Shown here in pieces: positions 11,715 through 22,849 of a stretch of DNA of 64,000 nucleotides. A program made the position numbers and the translations under genes. Under the pieces are notes generated by a model, which saw nothing but the letters and a program-made list of their open reading frames with translations, was not told the origin of the DNA and did no database searches. The first letter of the stretch is position 1, and each line of letters opens with the position of its first letter. Source of the stretch: Anaeramoeba flamelloides (lineage: Eukaryota; Metamonada; Anaeramoebidae); contig JANTQA010000016.1 in the NCBI GenBank assembly GCA_027625915.1, forward strand, positions 2,051,001 through 2,115,000. The letters are read 5' to 3'.

Positions 11715-13520
11715 GGAATTGTAATCTTTTTCAGTGTTTCACAAATTGTATTTTAATAAAAAAAATGAATTAATCTCACTGTTTATGTTCCAAATATACA
11801 AAAAGCCACACAAGAAATCACAAGTAAATATTCAGGAGAAAGCCTTGTCATTTTCTGTTCTCAAATGTCTTATAAAAAGAGAATCATTTTTTATTTGTGG
11901 ACGTATTATGGGAAAAATAATTTAATTCTTTAATAAGGATGTATCACGACAAAAAAAGATTTCAATTTTAAGGAAAAACTAATTATTAATGTTTTTGGTT
12001 TTGGGTAGTTCTCTTTTTACTGATAAATTGAAAGAAAGTTTATCTAAAATGTTAACTTGGTTATTTCATATTTTGGAAATATTATTGGCCTGGGCTTGGA
12101 AGTATGAATTTTATTGTTTTGAATGTTATGAAACTTTGGAAAATTAGTAGATCTTCATTGTATTCTTTTAGTAATCGAGAAATAAGATTTACAAAAATTG
12201 ATATGAAATGAAACTATTTGGCCATAAAAGTGAAAAGGGTTTTTAATTTTACACAGTATTTTAAGTGGGGACTGAATAAAAAGTGAAAAGACAAATGATT
12301 ATCAATTAAATGAAGAAATAAATTAACTTCAAAGTAATTTTTCATTATAATGTAGTTTGAATAATAAGTGGATCTAATTTTCACTATATTTCCTCATTTT
12401 TCTTTACTAATAAATTTCAAGGATAGATTCAAATTGTAAATCTTAATTTAATGTTTGTTACCGATTTTTAGCAATTTTTTTGTGTTACTTTTATGTTTTG
12501 GGTGGACAAACTAAAAATTCTAAATGGAGGATTTTAATGAAATGTAAAACAAGAATGATATGATGATATTTCTCATTTGAATTTCAAATACCAGTAGAGA
12601 GAAATAAAAGATCTATATTTTTTCAATTTTGTTTTTTTATTTTATTCACAAAATAATAATGAAAAAAATTTTTCCAAAAAAAATTAAAATTTTGCTAATT
12701 TTTTACTTTTTCATAACTTCACTTATAATAAACACTATTGGTTAATAAAATATTATTGGAATATTATTATTTTACAAGATATATTACAATTTAAGTTGAG
12801 AAAATCTAATTTTCCAGGTTTTATTATATTTTTTTTTCAAATTTAATAGTAAAAAAATTGAATATATTTTTATTTTCACAGTAGAATGCTTATAATAATA
12901 TTTTTTAAAAATATTTCAAATTTCAAAAATATCTTTCAAATTGATAATCAATTATTTGGACTATTAAGAATTATTTATTGATATAAATTGAAAAAAAAAA
13001 ATATTTTTTTTTTTTGATTTTTTCGTTAAGTTTTTTTTAATTTACGAAATAAACCGAAAATTTCAAAAATTTTTGGTTTATTTCTTAAAGTAAAGAAATC
13101 CACCGTTATATTTTCCAGAATTTAAAAGAATTGAGTAAAATCTATGATTTTTATCCATTCCTTTGAATTCTGGGAAGCTAGGAAGTCTACGGACACAATC
13201 GTTATCGTTTTTTTTTAATTTTTGAAAAGAACAGACAATTTTATGAAATTTTTGGTTTATTCCAAAATGTAAAAAAAAACCTAGGACCCTTTCGTTATCT
13301 TTTTTTTCATTTTTTTTTTTGATTAGAAAATCGATAGATTTTCGAAAAAAAAAATCTATTTAGAGCATAATCTTTTTTTAGGTTTTACAGAATTTATAAA
13401 AATTGAGTAAAATATCTTGTTTGACTCAATTCTTTTGACATCTAGAAAAATTAGGCATTATATGGACACTTTACGTACAGTTTTGTTAAGTTATCCAGAA
13501 TTTATCGAGTAAAAAATTAT
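11715..13520. other. Spacer upstream of the BTB gene; poly-T and repeat debris
   Basis: No gene is supported. A 63-codon frame at 11734-11925 has no recognisable features. A lone family-C-like end (TTTCAAATACCAGTA) lies at 12583-12597. From about 13020 to 13510 there are two or three diverged repeats of a unit containing CGTTAT and TTTGGTTTATT. Confidence 0.4.
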
Positions 13521-14867
13521 AAACTATATTTAAAAATTTTGATTCACTTTAAATGTTAATAAAAGTTCTTTTGAGGTTTATTCGGGTATTCTTCCTAAAA
13601 AAAACATTTTCAAATTTTTGGATCATAATCATTTTTTCTAATTTTGAAAATTTTTATTTTACTTTTGAAATTTTTCTTTTTCTTTTTCTTTTTCTTTTTT
13701 TTTCGATTTTTTTTTTTGATTCTTTTTTTTTTCCAAGATCATTTGGAAAAAAGAAAGATCTCTTCGAAAATACCAATAATCACTAAAGAAAATTGAGGTT
13801 GTGTATAATTTCTTTTGAAATGGGTTTAATTATTCGTAAAAAATATCCTCGTTAAACTTTTTTTCAGTTAAAGTGCCTTAATAAAAAATCAGTAATGCTC
13901 TTTTCAAAATTCGTGATTCACTTTTTTTCAATTTTTACTTTTATTTTTTTTTAATTTTTAAAATATCAGATTTTTTTAAGCTATTTCCAAAAAAAATGGG
14001 GCAAATTTATTTGAAAATATCTCCTTTAAACCCATCTTCAAAATAGTATTTAAAGATCCAAAATCATTAACTATCATTTATTAATTCTTGATCATAATCA
14101 AATTTGAAATCTAGTATTGCATTATATAAATAAAAAATTTAAAAATTTCTGATCTCGATTTATCTGATATTTTTTAGGGGTGAAAATTGGTGTTTATTAT
14201 CTTCTTTTTGATGGAAAAGGCTGTTTCCATAACTTTTTTTATCTAAACAAGTTTCCCAATAGAATTGAAAACATATAAATGCATTTTATTGTTTAAAAAA
14301 TCATTTTTACCCTTTCCATATTTCCAGTTTTTTTTTGAAATTGGTCGTAAATCGTTTTCACCAAAAAAAGTAGAATTTTTATTTAATTTTTGGGAAATAT
14401 TTCAACTAATATATTGTGAAATAAATATCATAGTCATTGATTTAATTGGTATTAATATCAATTCTTCATTTGGTATTGCCAATTAATGAATATCTTCAGT
14501 AACAAAGATGATTTTTTATGAAATGTAAAAAAAATGCACCACTTTTTTGGAAATACCTTCTTTTTTGATTAATTTAAAAGTTAATTACAAATCAGATTTA
14601 ATTACTGTCAGTTCCACTTTTAAGGCACAAAAAAATCTCAAATTAAGGCACAAAATTTTTAATTTTCATTTTTACACAATTTATTTTGCTAGAATCTGAA
14701 TTGTGTACTTTAATTTGAGATTTTTTTGTGCCTTAAATTTCGATGAAATTTTGTGCCTTAAAAGTGGAACTGACTGTATTTAAATTTTCTTGAATACTTA
14801 AGGATAATTTTTTTTTTTAAATTTATTATTTCAGGTGAGTCACGATTTTTGAAATGATGTTTAGTTT
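13521..14867 (+). mobile_element. Inverted-repeat element, family G, long copy with nested hairpin MITE
   Basis: Left end AAACTATATTTAAAAATTTTG; right end GTGAGTCACGATTTTTGAAATGATGTTTAGTTT. These are inverted relatives of each other. The same ends and internal blocks occur at 17159-17772, 49811-50486 and 60133-60684. This copy is about 1.35 kb, partly because a family H hairpin sits inside it (14603-14778) and partly from extra internal sequence the others lack. No transposase frame is seen. Confidence 0.6.
14603..14778. mobile_element. Hairpin MITE, family H, copy 2
   Basis: Almost palindromic: CTGTCAGTTCCACTTTTAAGG at the left, CCTTAAAAGTGGAACTGACTG at the right, TA on both sides. A shared internal block (AATTTATTTTGCTAGAAT) recurs in copies 3 and 4. 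Inserted in the family G element around it. Confidence 0.88.
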
Positions 14868-14958
14868 GTAAAATCAAAATTATTTCCAAATTGAATGTAA
14901 TGTGTAGTATTGCTATTCTTTCAACCGTTTAAACTGTGCCAAATTTTTTAGAATTTAG
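14868..14958 (+). mobile_element. Terminal fragment of a family F element
   Basis: Matches the last ~90 bp of the element at 59335-59866: GTAAAATCAAAATT, GTGTAGTATTG, ATTCTTTCAACCGTTTAAACTGTG and the end AGAATTTAGTTTA. The other end is absent. It abuts the family G copy. Confidence 0.6.
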
Positions 14959-15320
14959 TTTAGTTTAAAATGAATTTTTTTCTTGTAATATCGGTTCAAA
15001 CCCTTTAAGTACATATAATACACTCACTACAACTGGGCCAATTTGACGGAAAATATTTTAGAAAATATGATTCGAACAACTTTATTAATTCCTCTACTAA
15101 TTTTTATCACGTATAAGTTACCCAGTCACTTAAAAAAAAAATAGATAAACATAAATAAATTAAATACAAAATTTATTAAAAGTTTTAACAATTATAGAAT
15201 TATAATCATGAAGTTTGTTGAAATCCTTGATATATACCACAGTAGGTAAATGATCTTATTGAATATAATATGGGATATATTTGAGAATCTAGTGGCTCAT
15301 ATTTTATTTTAATAATTAAT

Positions 15321-16262
15321 ATGCTATATATATATATATATTTATCTCAAACATTTTATTTGGAAAAATTTAACAATATAATTTCAAACAACTATCGAGA
15401 AGAAAGTGATTGTATGACAAAAAAGTTTAGAATGGTTTTGAAGTCACTGTGGAAAGATTTTCGGAAATCCTTTAGTAATTTGGCAAAGTTTGGTAATTTT
15501 CTGATCTTCGAATTTCGAATTGAATTTGGATAAAATAAGAAGTATTTTACTATTAAATTCCACTTTAAAAATGTTATTTAAAGTTATTTTAGAAGAGTTT
15601 AACCAATTTATTTTGCCAATTTTTAATCTCATAAATATATAAGGTTTTGCCGCGCTCAAGGATTTACGACATTGGAAAATTAAATTGGTTCAAGTCACTC
15701 AATTATTTGATCAATAGACGACAAAGAAAAAAGTCCATCAACTTTCCTGTACTGTTTGGAAATCGAACGAATTACCTTTTCTTTGTTTAAAAACAATGTC
15801 TAAAATCAGACAACGTTTTTGTTTTTTCTCCCAAAGAAATCAATATCATTTTTAAAAAAAAAAAATTGTTTGTTCTCTTTTTTCTTCGAAAAAAGGAGAG
15901 AAAAGACCATTAATAAAAGATTTTCAAAAGGTGAAAAAAACATTTGCCAATTTAAGAATTTAGAAAAAAAAAAAAAAAATTTATTTTTACTACGTCGAGT
16001 CAAGAAATTTTGGAGGAATGTTCAAAATCGGTCACTGTTAAGAACACACAATATATGAGGAGTTTCATGTTTGATCACTTTCGGAAGTTTCTTAATAAGC
16101 CGACAATAAAAGCGGAGATAGAAACCCATTGAAAAGTTGAACGATCTGGTTTGTTTCTGTATGTATTTAAACCAAGTTTTATCACCGATGTATGAAAATG
16201 TAAAATTTAACTTCAGTGTTTACAGTAACTTCATTGGGAGAAAAAGATCCTTTGAAGTGTAA
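15321..16262 (+). pseudogene. Decayed protein-coding region, family unknown
   Basis: The base composition is clearly protein-like compared with its flanks, and successive short open stretches on the + strand lie in changing frames. Examples are WKDFRKSFSNLAKFGNF (about 15450), IYDIGKLNWFKSLNYL (about 15665), YMRSFMFDHFRKFLNKP (about 16050) and LVCFCMYLNQVLSPMYE (about 16150). At least three breaks are evident and low-complexity A runs interrupt it. I do not recognise the family. It could be a dead host gene, a dead mobile element, or an intron-rich gene whose splice sites I cannot place. Confidence 0.45.
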
Positions 16263-16451
16263 GTTCTTCAAAGTAACATTAAAAAATTACAAATTATTTA
16301 AAAAAGTGTTTTTTTGGTTAAATTTATTTGTTTGTTTTTTGTTTTGACGAGTTAGATCCCGAGTTAAATAAATAAATAGCACCTCATATTGCTTCATTTG
16401 TTCAAAAATCACCTTTTATATTTACTCATTTTGGTTCTCCTTCCAGACTCA

Positions 16452-16545
16452 AAATATGATATTGTTCTAGTGCTAAGATTATATTAATCGTCATTCTTCG
16501 AACTCCTCAACATAATCTTATATCACTTCGAACAATATCATATTT
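16452..16545. repeat. Imperfect long hairpin
   Basis: Outer stem AAATATGATATTGTTC (16452-16467) pairs exactly with GAACAATATCATATTT (16530-16545). Inner stem TAAGATTAT (16474-16482) pairs with ATAATCTTA (16512-16520). The loop is about 30 nt. No TA-flanked family is recognised. It may be a small fold-back element or a structured RNA. Confidence 0.6.
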
Positions 16546-17158
16546 CTCGTTCTTCCAGGCCAAACTCACAACATAACAAGGTGATTGTTTCCAAATCAAA
16601 TCAATAAAGAAGGATATTATGATTGATATTGTAATTTGTGATTATTTGTTCATATCTACTTCTTAAATACACTTTTACCACTTTATTGTGTTTTTATTTT
16701 TTTTTAAATTTTATTTTCAAAAACTTCATTTCTCAATTAAATTTGCAGGGGGGTAAATAATTATTAAGAAAAAGATTAATAAATTGAATTTTTTAAAATT
16801 TATTTTGAAGCATTTGGTTTTTAAGACTCAAATTCCATTTACTAATCTTATATTTCGGAAAAATTAAAAAAATGGAAAATTTGAAAAAGAAAAGTTGATA
16901 ATCAAAATCATTAAATTTAGTTTAAAATTTAGGAAAATGATTATTTTTAATTAATCAATTTTTGAGGCGAGTCAATTTAATGTAAAAAAAAAATTACTTT
17001 ATTTTTTTTTTTAGTTTCACACATACCTCTGGATTCTCAACTAATACCTATGACTGTAATTAATAATAATATTAATAATAATAAAAAAAAAAAAAAAGTC
17101 CATTAAATATACAATTGAGATAAATTGTGAATTTACTTTTTTTAGGGAAGTTTAATAT
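16546..17158. other. Spacer, no gene seen
   Basis: AT-rich, with poly-A near 17080-17095. No coding or repeat identity found. Confidence 0.4.
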
Positions 17159-17772
17159 AAACAACATTTCAAAAAGTGGGACTCACTTGAAATAATTAAT
17201 TGAAATAAAAAATATATCATTAAGTATTCAAGAACAACTAATAATTAGATATGATTTGTAATTAACTTTTAAGTCATTATAAATCTATAAAAACCTGATA
17301 TTTTTAAAATTAAAAAAAATAAAACCAAAAACTAAAAAAAAGTGAGTCACAATTTTTGAAATGAGTCTTACATATTTTTTATTAATGAACTTTCACTTGA
17401 AAAAGTTGAACAACGGGATTTTTTATGAATAATTAAATTCATTTGAAAAGACATTATATAGCGACAATTTTCATAGTAATTATTGGTCTTTTCAAAGATT
17501 TTTTTTTTCACCAATGATCTTTTTTTGAAGAAAAAAAGAAAAAGAAAGAAAAAAAAAAAAAAGAAATCTAAAAAAGAAAAAGAAAAACAAAAACAAAAGA
17601 ATAATAAAAATTTAAAAAACTTTTCAAAACTTAAATTTGCAAAATTAGTAAAAATGATTCTGATACAAAATTTGAAAATGTTTTTTTTGAGAAGAATACT
17701 TGAATAAACCCTCAAAACAACTTCGATTAACATTATAAAGTGTTTCAAAATTTTTGAAGAGTAGTTTAGTTT
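17159..17772 (-). mobile_element. Inverted-repeat element, family G, reverse copy
   Basis: About 614 bp in reverse orientation. It begins AAACAACATTTCAAAAAGTG with GACTCAC and ends GAAGAGTAGTTTAGTTT. Its internal blocks match 60133-60684 in order. The 126-codon Phe-rich frame inside is produced by the element's poly-A/T core and is not a gene. Confidence 0.65.
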
Positions 17773-18287
17773 ATTTGAAACAATACGAATTTTTTATCAG
17801 GTTTATTTATAACCTGCACATTATTGAGGTAAATCAAATTCTCCCAATTGGTAGGGATAAGGAAATAATAACAAGAAAATTATTTGATCCCAAAAGTTGG
17901 ATATTTTTCATTTAATAATTCTCAAAATATTTCTTCCTGAAAGTAATACTTTGTAATTACACATATACGAGATATAAGTAATTATATTTCCCCCCAAGGT
18001 CATGGAATTGTTTTTGTTTTGTTTTCTTCCAATCTCCCTTAAAAATAAATGTGAAAAAATTTTTCTCTTTAAACAATTTTAAGATCGTACCTTTTTTTAT
18101 TTTCAAATAAACAATCTGGGAGTTTCTCATTAAAATCAATTGACGGTTTTTGTTTCAAAGAATTTGAAACCAATTTGAAAATAGCGATTAGAAAAATCCG
18201 ACGAAAGGATTAAAATCAAAAAGGTACAATTAGAAAATTATTTTTTAATTTCTTGATATAAAAACAATTGTTTTTTGAAAGTTCGAA
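17773..18287. promoter_or_regulatory. Upstream region of the p47 gene
   Basis: AT-rich with no gene. The 40 bp before the ATG at 18288 are A/T-rich (AAAAACAATTG) with no recognisable TATA box or initiator. Listed for position only. Confidence 0.25.
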
Positions 18288-19394
18288 ATGTCCCAAGAAC
18301 AAGTTAACCAATTAAAAGAAATTCTAGGTTGTGATTCAAAAACTGCAGCTTCTCTACTTCAAGAAACTCAAAACGATCTGAATTCAGCGATTACACTTTA
18401 TTATCAAACCAAGGATCGACGCATCAACAGAATGAAAGATTTACAAAAAAACAATGATCAAAACAAAGGGCAGGGGTTTTATGCAGGAGGAAAGTCTTCT
18501 GGGATCGAGTACTATGGAGGAAATAACAAGAAGGAAAAAGAAAACGAGAAAGAGACAAATTTGGTTGACAAGCTATTCAACACCTCAAAAGAACGTATCG
18601 ACAAACAAGATAATAATAAAAATGAAAAGGAAAGTGAAAAGGACTATTGGTCGCTTGGAGGAGGTTCCAGAATTGGGAAAAAGGGGGAACAAATCACTTA
18701 TAGCCGAAAAACACGAAACAATGATCTGAGGAACAATAGGAACAACCAACAAAAAATTAAAAAAAAAATTGAATTAAAAATTACCTTTTGGAAAAACGGA
18801 TTTACAATTAACGACTCAGGATTAAAGGACTATGAAGATACTCAAAACAAAAAAATTTTGGAAGAATTAGAAAAAGGCTTTGTCCCTCGTGAGGTGTTGA
18901 ATGATCTTGAAGAAAATATTGATCCTGACATCAGTGTCTCACTCGTTGAAAATCGCCAAAAGGACTTTGTCCCACCGAAAAAAAAAATAGATCCCTTTGG
19001 TGGACAAGGAAATAGAATTGGTGGCAGTGGCGGCAGAACCTCAAAAACTGGTTATAATAGCTATGACAATTATGAAAAATTATCAAATAGAATGAATAAT
19101 AATGTGAAACGGGATCTACGAACAGAAAGGATGAAACACTTGGTAATTGATCAAAATAAACCAACAACAATGCTACAAATTAGGTTACCAGACGGAAACA
19201 AAGAAAAAATGAAATTAAATACTGACGCCACAATTAGCAAACTCCGATTAATAGTTTCGTTAATGTCTGAAGAGCTTTCCATAAAACCTTTTAATCTCAT
19301 TTGTGCCTTCCCTAGAAAGCCTCTTTTAAACGACCAACTCACTTTAAAAGAAGCAGATCTGTTAAATGCAGCTATACTTGTACAGTTTAAATAA
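18288..19394 (+). CDS. NSFL1C: p47/Shp1 adaptor of p97/Cdc48 (UBA-SEP-UBX)
   Basis: A 368-aa cofactor that links the p97/Cdc48 AAA ATPase to ubiquitinated or membrane-fusion substrates. Domains in order: UBA-like at residues 1-42 (QVNQLKEILGCDSKTAASLL); charged linker 43-150; SEP about 155-235 (KITFWKNGFTINDSGLKDY, GFVPREVL); an SHP/BS1 box just after it (DPFGGQGNRIGG, about 244-255), the p97 N-domain motif; and UBX about 286-368 with the conserved FPRKPL turn that docks on p97. The length matches the family (about 370 aa). ATG at 18288 gives the expected UBA start. No intron. The C-terminus ends naturally at LVQFK. A LINE-like relic begins at the next base. Identity is firm. Confidence 0.96.
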   Translation: MSQEQVNQLKEILGCDSKTAASLLQETQNDLNSAITLYYQTKDRRINRMKDLQKNNDQNKGQGFYAGGKSSGIEYYGGNNKKEKENEKETNLVDKLFNTSKERIDKQDNNKNEKESEKDYWSLGGGSRIGKKGEQITYSRKTRNNDLRNNRNNQQKIKKKIELKITFWKNGFTINDSGLKDYEDTQNKKILEELEKGFVPREVLNDLEENIDPDISVSLVENRQKDFVPPKKKIDPFGGQGNRIGGSGGRTSKTGYNSYDNYEKLSNRMNNNVKRDLRTERMKHLVIDQNKPTTMLQIRLPDGNKEKMKLNTDATISKLRLIVSLMSEELSIKPFNLICAFPRKPLLNDQLTLKEADLLNAAILVQFK

Positions 19395-19665
19395 GTGCAT
19401 TTTTCATTTTTTATGGGACTGCCCATTCGATAAAGAAATTCGAATAATTTGGATTAAAGATTTAATTCAAATTAACAAAAATAATCAAAATAATATCTTT
19501 GTTATTATTCAGAATAAAGATTCATTATTTATCTTGTCGTTAGTTAACCATAAGGAAAATTATTATTCTTTATTTCAATCTCTAAACAAAAATTTAAAAA
19601 GCCTAACAACTGAAAAAGGAAATTCATTTTCTTCCTTAAAAAATAATAATAAAAAAAAATAAAGT
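19395..19665 (+). mobile_element. LINE-like 3' coding relic abutting the p47 stop
   Basis: The frame reads CIFHFLWDCPFDKEIRIIW right after the p47 TAA and stays open to TAA at about 19662. The C..HF(L/I)W.C....IR..W pattern is the Cys/His block at the C-terminus of LINE reverse transcriptases. It matches HFIWYCERYKFIRIKW in the LINE at 62.2 kb, but the rest differs, so this is another lineage. No target-site duplication or tail was found. It probably now supplies p47's 3' UTR. It could also be a separate small gene. Confidence 0.45.
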
Positions 19666-19793
19666 TAATTGTTAATTTTTTTTTCCATTATAATTTCTCA
19701 TATCAAGTTCTTTTAAATTCTTTACAACATTTATTCATATCGTTCGTTAATAATAATTATATAGAATTAAAAAGAGTAAATAGTTTCCTGTTC

Positions 19794-19843
<50 letters not shown>

Positions 19844-21480
19844 CGTAAACTAAAATCCAAAAATTTGCTCACAGTTAAAACGGTACAAAGAATCACAAAA
19901 ATACAATTCCATTCAAATTGGAGTTAATTTTGATTTTTGTAAAATATTAAAATCGTTCTTTCGTCTTTTGTTTTTTGTTTTCATTTCATTGTTTGAATTA
20001 CCTAACTTGTTTTGTTCAACCGAATTTTTTTCTAAGATTGATATTTTGTTAAAGTTGAGTTGTTCAAAATAGAAGAACTCAAATAAAAATTAGTTGATAG
20101 CATTTAACCATTTGATTGATCAATATTTGATAATAGAATTGAAACAAATATACATATGCATTTTTTTATTTTACTATCGCTAAAATTTCTAACACATTGA
20201 TAATTTATTAGTATTGATAATTATTTATTTTTTGTTTTAGGGTATTGTAATTTATAAAAAATTGTTAACATTTCAATTAGTGAAGGCTTCTAATTTGGTA
20301 TTTCTTCTTGAATTGATTAAATATGTTTTTTTTTTTTTCAAAAATTAAATTTTGATGTGTTAAAAATTTTGAATTAGAGGTTTATATATCCCCTCGAAAC
20401 CCTGGGTTTACCCCAATTTCATCAAGTTTAAAATATTAGATTTACAATGATATTGATAGGTTAAAATTTTTATTTTCTTATTTTTCTTTAATCCATATTT
20501 GAATTATAATAAAAATCTAAATTCCTCAAAAGATTCAGAAGTTATTTTATTGTATTTTTTTTTATTAATATTGGAAAAAATAATAATTATTATTCATTTT
20601 TACATTTTTTTCAAGATTTTTATTTTTTTATTAATTTTTTAATTTTGAAATTTTATAACAATAACAGTAATTGAAAAAATCAATACATTGGTTTATTAAC
20701 AATAACCATCAAACTGCCTTTTTAATTTATTGATAAAAAATTAAATAAATAAATATATACCTGAGATATATTCATTTTTTTTACAAGATGAAATTTTTAA
20801 TAACTATTTAATCAAGAAAAAAATGAAATTCATTTCTCTCCGTCAAAATGAAAATTTTAATATGAATAATTTTCGAAAAATCTTATTTATTTAAACAATA
20901 GAAAATACTTGAAATGGTATAAAAAAATGATAAAATATTTCATTTATTATATAGGAATGAAACTAATAAAAATTTTTAAATAGAGAATGTAATCAACTCT
21001 AAATGTCTTTAATATATATATATATATATATTAAATAATATTCAGAGATATTAAATTAATCTTCGAAACCAAGATATTATTTTTTAAAATGTAGGTAACC
21101 ATGCTTTTTTTAATATGAAAATTTTCTTTCTAAGAGAATTTTTTTACATTATATATCATACAATCCTTTGATAACAATTGAAATTAATAATTTTGTTTCA
21201 AAGAAAATTTTGATATTTAGAATCTAAGGGATATATTTCTATTGAATAATAATCAATAGACAAAACAAATTTTCTATGTGATTTCAAAATATCTTTTGTA
21301 ATGAATAAATTTCTCATTCGGGTATTTTAGACAATGTTGGCTTTAAAAGTGTTCCAAACAAAAAATTTACAGTAAATTATGATGTGTTTTAATCAGTAAA
21401 ACTTTGAATTTTTAATGGGTAAACAAATTTTTCAAAACAAAAAATTTTTTTTTTCACAAAATTTCATTCCAAAAACAATA
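19666..21480. other. Intergenic AT-rich DNA
   Basis: No gene seen. Contains the dinucleotide run at 19796-19846 and an AT run near 21012-21030. Confidence 0.5.
19796..19846. repeat. Compound AT/GT microsatellite
   Basis: About 10 AT units pass directly into about 13 GT units ending GCGTGCG. Confidence 0.9.
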
Positions 21481-22681
21481 GAGGTTTTGATGATAACATA
21501 CTTAATTCAGGATAAAGTTACAAAAATCGTGATAATTTCCATCAAATCGCGATAATATCAGAAAATCACGATATTCAATATTATCGCGATAATTATTAAA
21601 AATTCAATATTATCGCAATAATATAACAAATCGCGATTAAAAAGTAATCGCTATAAAACAGTTGATGGGTTTTTGGGCTAATTGAGAAATATTTAAACAA
21701 AAAAAATTTTTTGGATCAAAAATAGCTGAGGTGAAAAAAAGTTATTCTTTGAAAAAACAACAAAAAAGATACTTGATCCAATCAAGTATCAGATCAAAGA
21801 GTTTTATTTTGTTTTCGTTTAATTTGGTTGACAAACCTATCGATCCTTTAAGATCAACAACAATAAGAACTAAAGAGAAATAAATATTTTTTCAGTTAAT
21901 CATGGTATTGGAAATTGCTTTGAATAATTAGCCAATAAATCAACCAACCCTTTATCTGTTCTTTAAAGAATGTGTTCTTGGGTTAAAACATTTTCAATAT
22001 TCTCCAAAAGCTAAAAGGAGTTGATAAACTTTTCAAAAGCTTTCACTACATCCTTGCCAGATGATCACCAATTATTAAGATTTTTTATAGATTTGTCTTT
22101 GTGTTTTTCTTTTTCTTCTTTGAGCATCTCTGTATTTAACCAAAAACACAATTAAAGCTTGGAGGTTTTTATTTGACTGATCACCAATAAGAAGGAAAAT
22201 TATTCTTTTTTGTTTTTGGTTATTTAAAATTGTGAATGTAACAACTCCATTTTTTGAAAACACATCTATCTTATATTCAAGTGTATTGTTGAAATGGGTG
22301 GTTATTAGTTTGATCATAAAATTTGTTTGAGATTTTATATTTTGTTAAAAAAAAAATGAAAAGAAATAAATTTTCTGTTTCCACTACAACCAAACTCATT
22401 CCCTTCAAAAAAGTTTTCAGTCTTTCAAAACTTTCAAAAACTTGAAGACAGTTCACAACTCTTACAAACACTTTCAAACATTTATTAAAGGGGAAAAGTG
22501 TTGTAAAGGTCAAGAGATTTTTTTAAGGTAATTACAAAAAAATAATTTTTCATTTTTTCGCGATAATATGAATATCGCGATAATGTTGAATATCGCAATA
22601 AAGTTGGACTAATCGTGATTTTTAATAATATGCCGATTTGTTTGTTAATATCAGGATAATATATGTTATCTGCAAAAGCTC
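21481..22681. mobile_element. 1.2-kb TA-flanked element L with TCGCGA subterminal repeats
   Basis: Left terminus GAGGTTTTGATGATAACATA (21481-21500). The right terminus, read inversely from 22681, is GAGCTTTTGCAGATAACATA. TA lies outside both ends (21479-21480, 22682-22683). Inside each end, clusters of TATCGCGATA-like palindromes occupy 21520-21655 and 22555-22625. The centre holds overlapping minus-strand frames (22075-22317 and 22277-22513) with protein-like stretches such as LEYKIDVFSKNGVVTFTIL, but no recognised transposase. Arrayed subterminal palindromes are typical of transposase binding sites in DNA transposons, so this is probably a DNA transposon derivative. Confidence 0.6.
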
Positions 22682-22849
22682 TAATATATAACAAATAAAA
22701 TTTGCTCCATTCGCCAAAAGGTATATATATAAAATAATACATTTTTTTGTTTCTTTGTTAAATGTTCTTTCATCCTACATAAACAACTTTTGAGGAAAAT
22801 TTCATAGTTAAACCAATCTCATTTTATTTTTTTTTTGTTTTAATTTTGT

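Noticed and set aside
13553-13786. Phe-rich 77-codon frame
   Set aside because: Reading of T-rich repeat DNA inside a family G element.
15640-15730. Possible tRNA because of GGTTCAAGTCA resembling a B box
   Set aside because: No cloverleaf or A box can be placed around it; the stretch reads better as decayed coding sequence.
17368-17748. 126-codon Phe-rich frame that looks like a membrane protein
   Set aside because: It is produced by the poly-A/T core of a family G element, whose other copies do not keep the frame.
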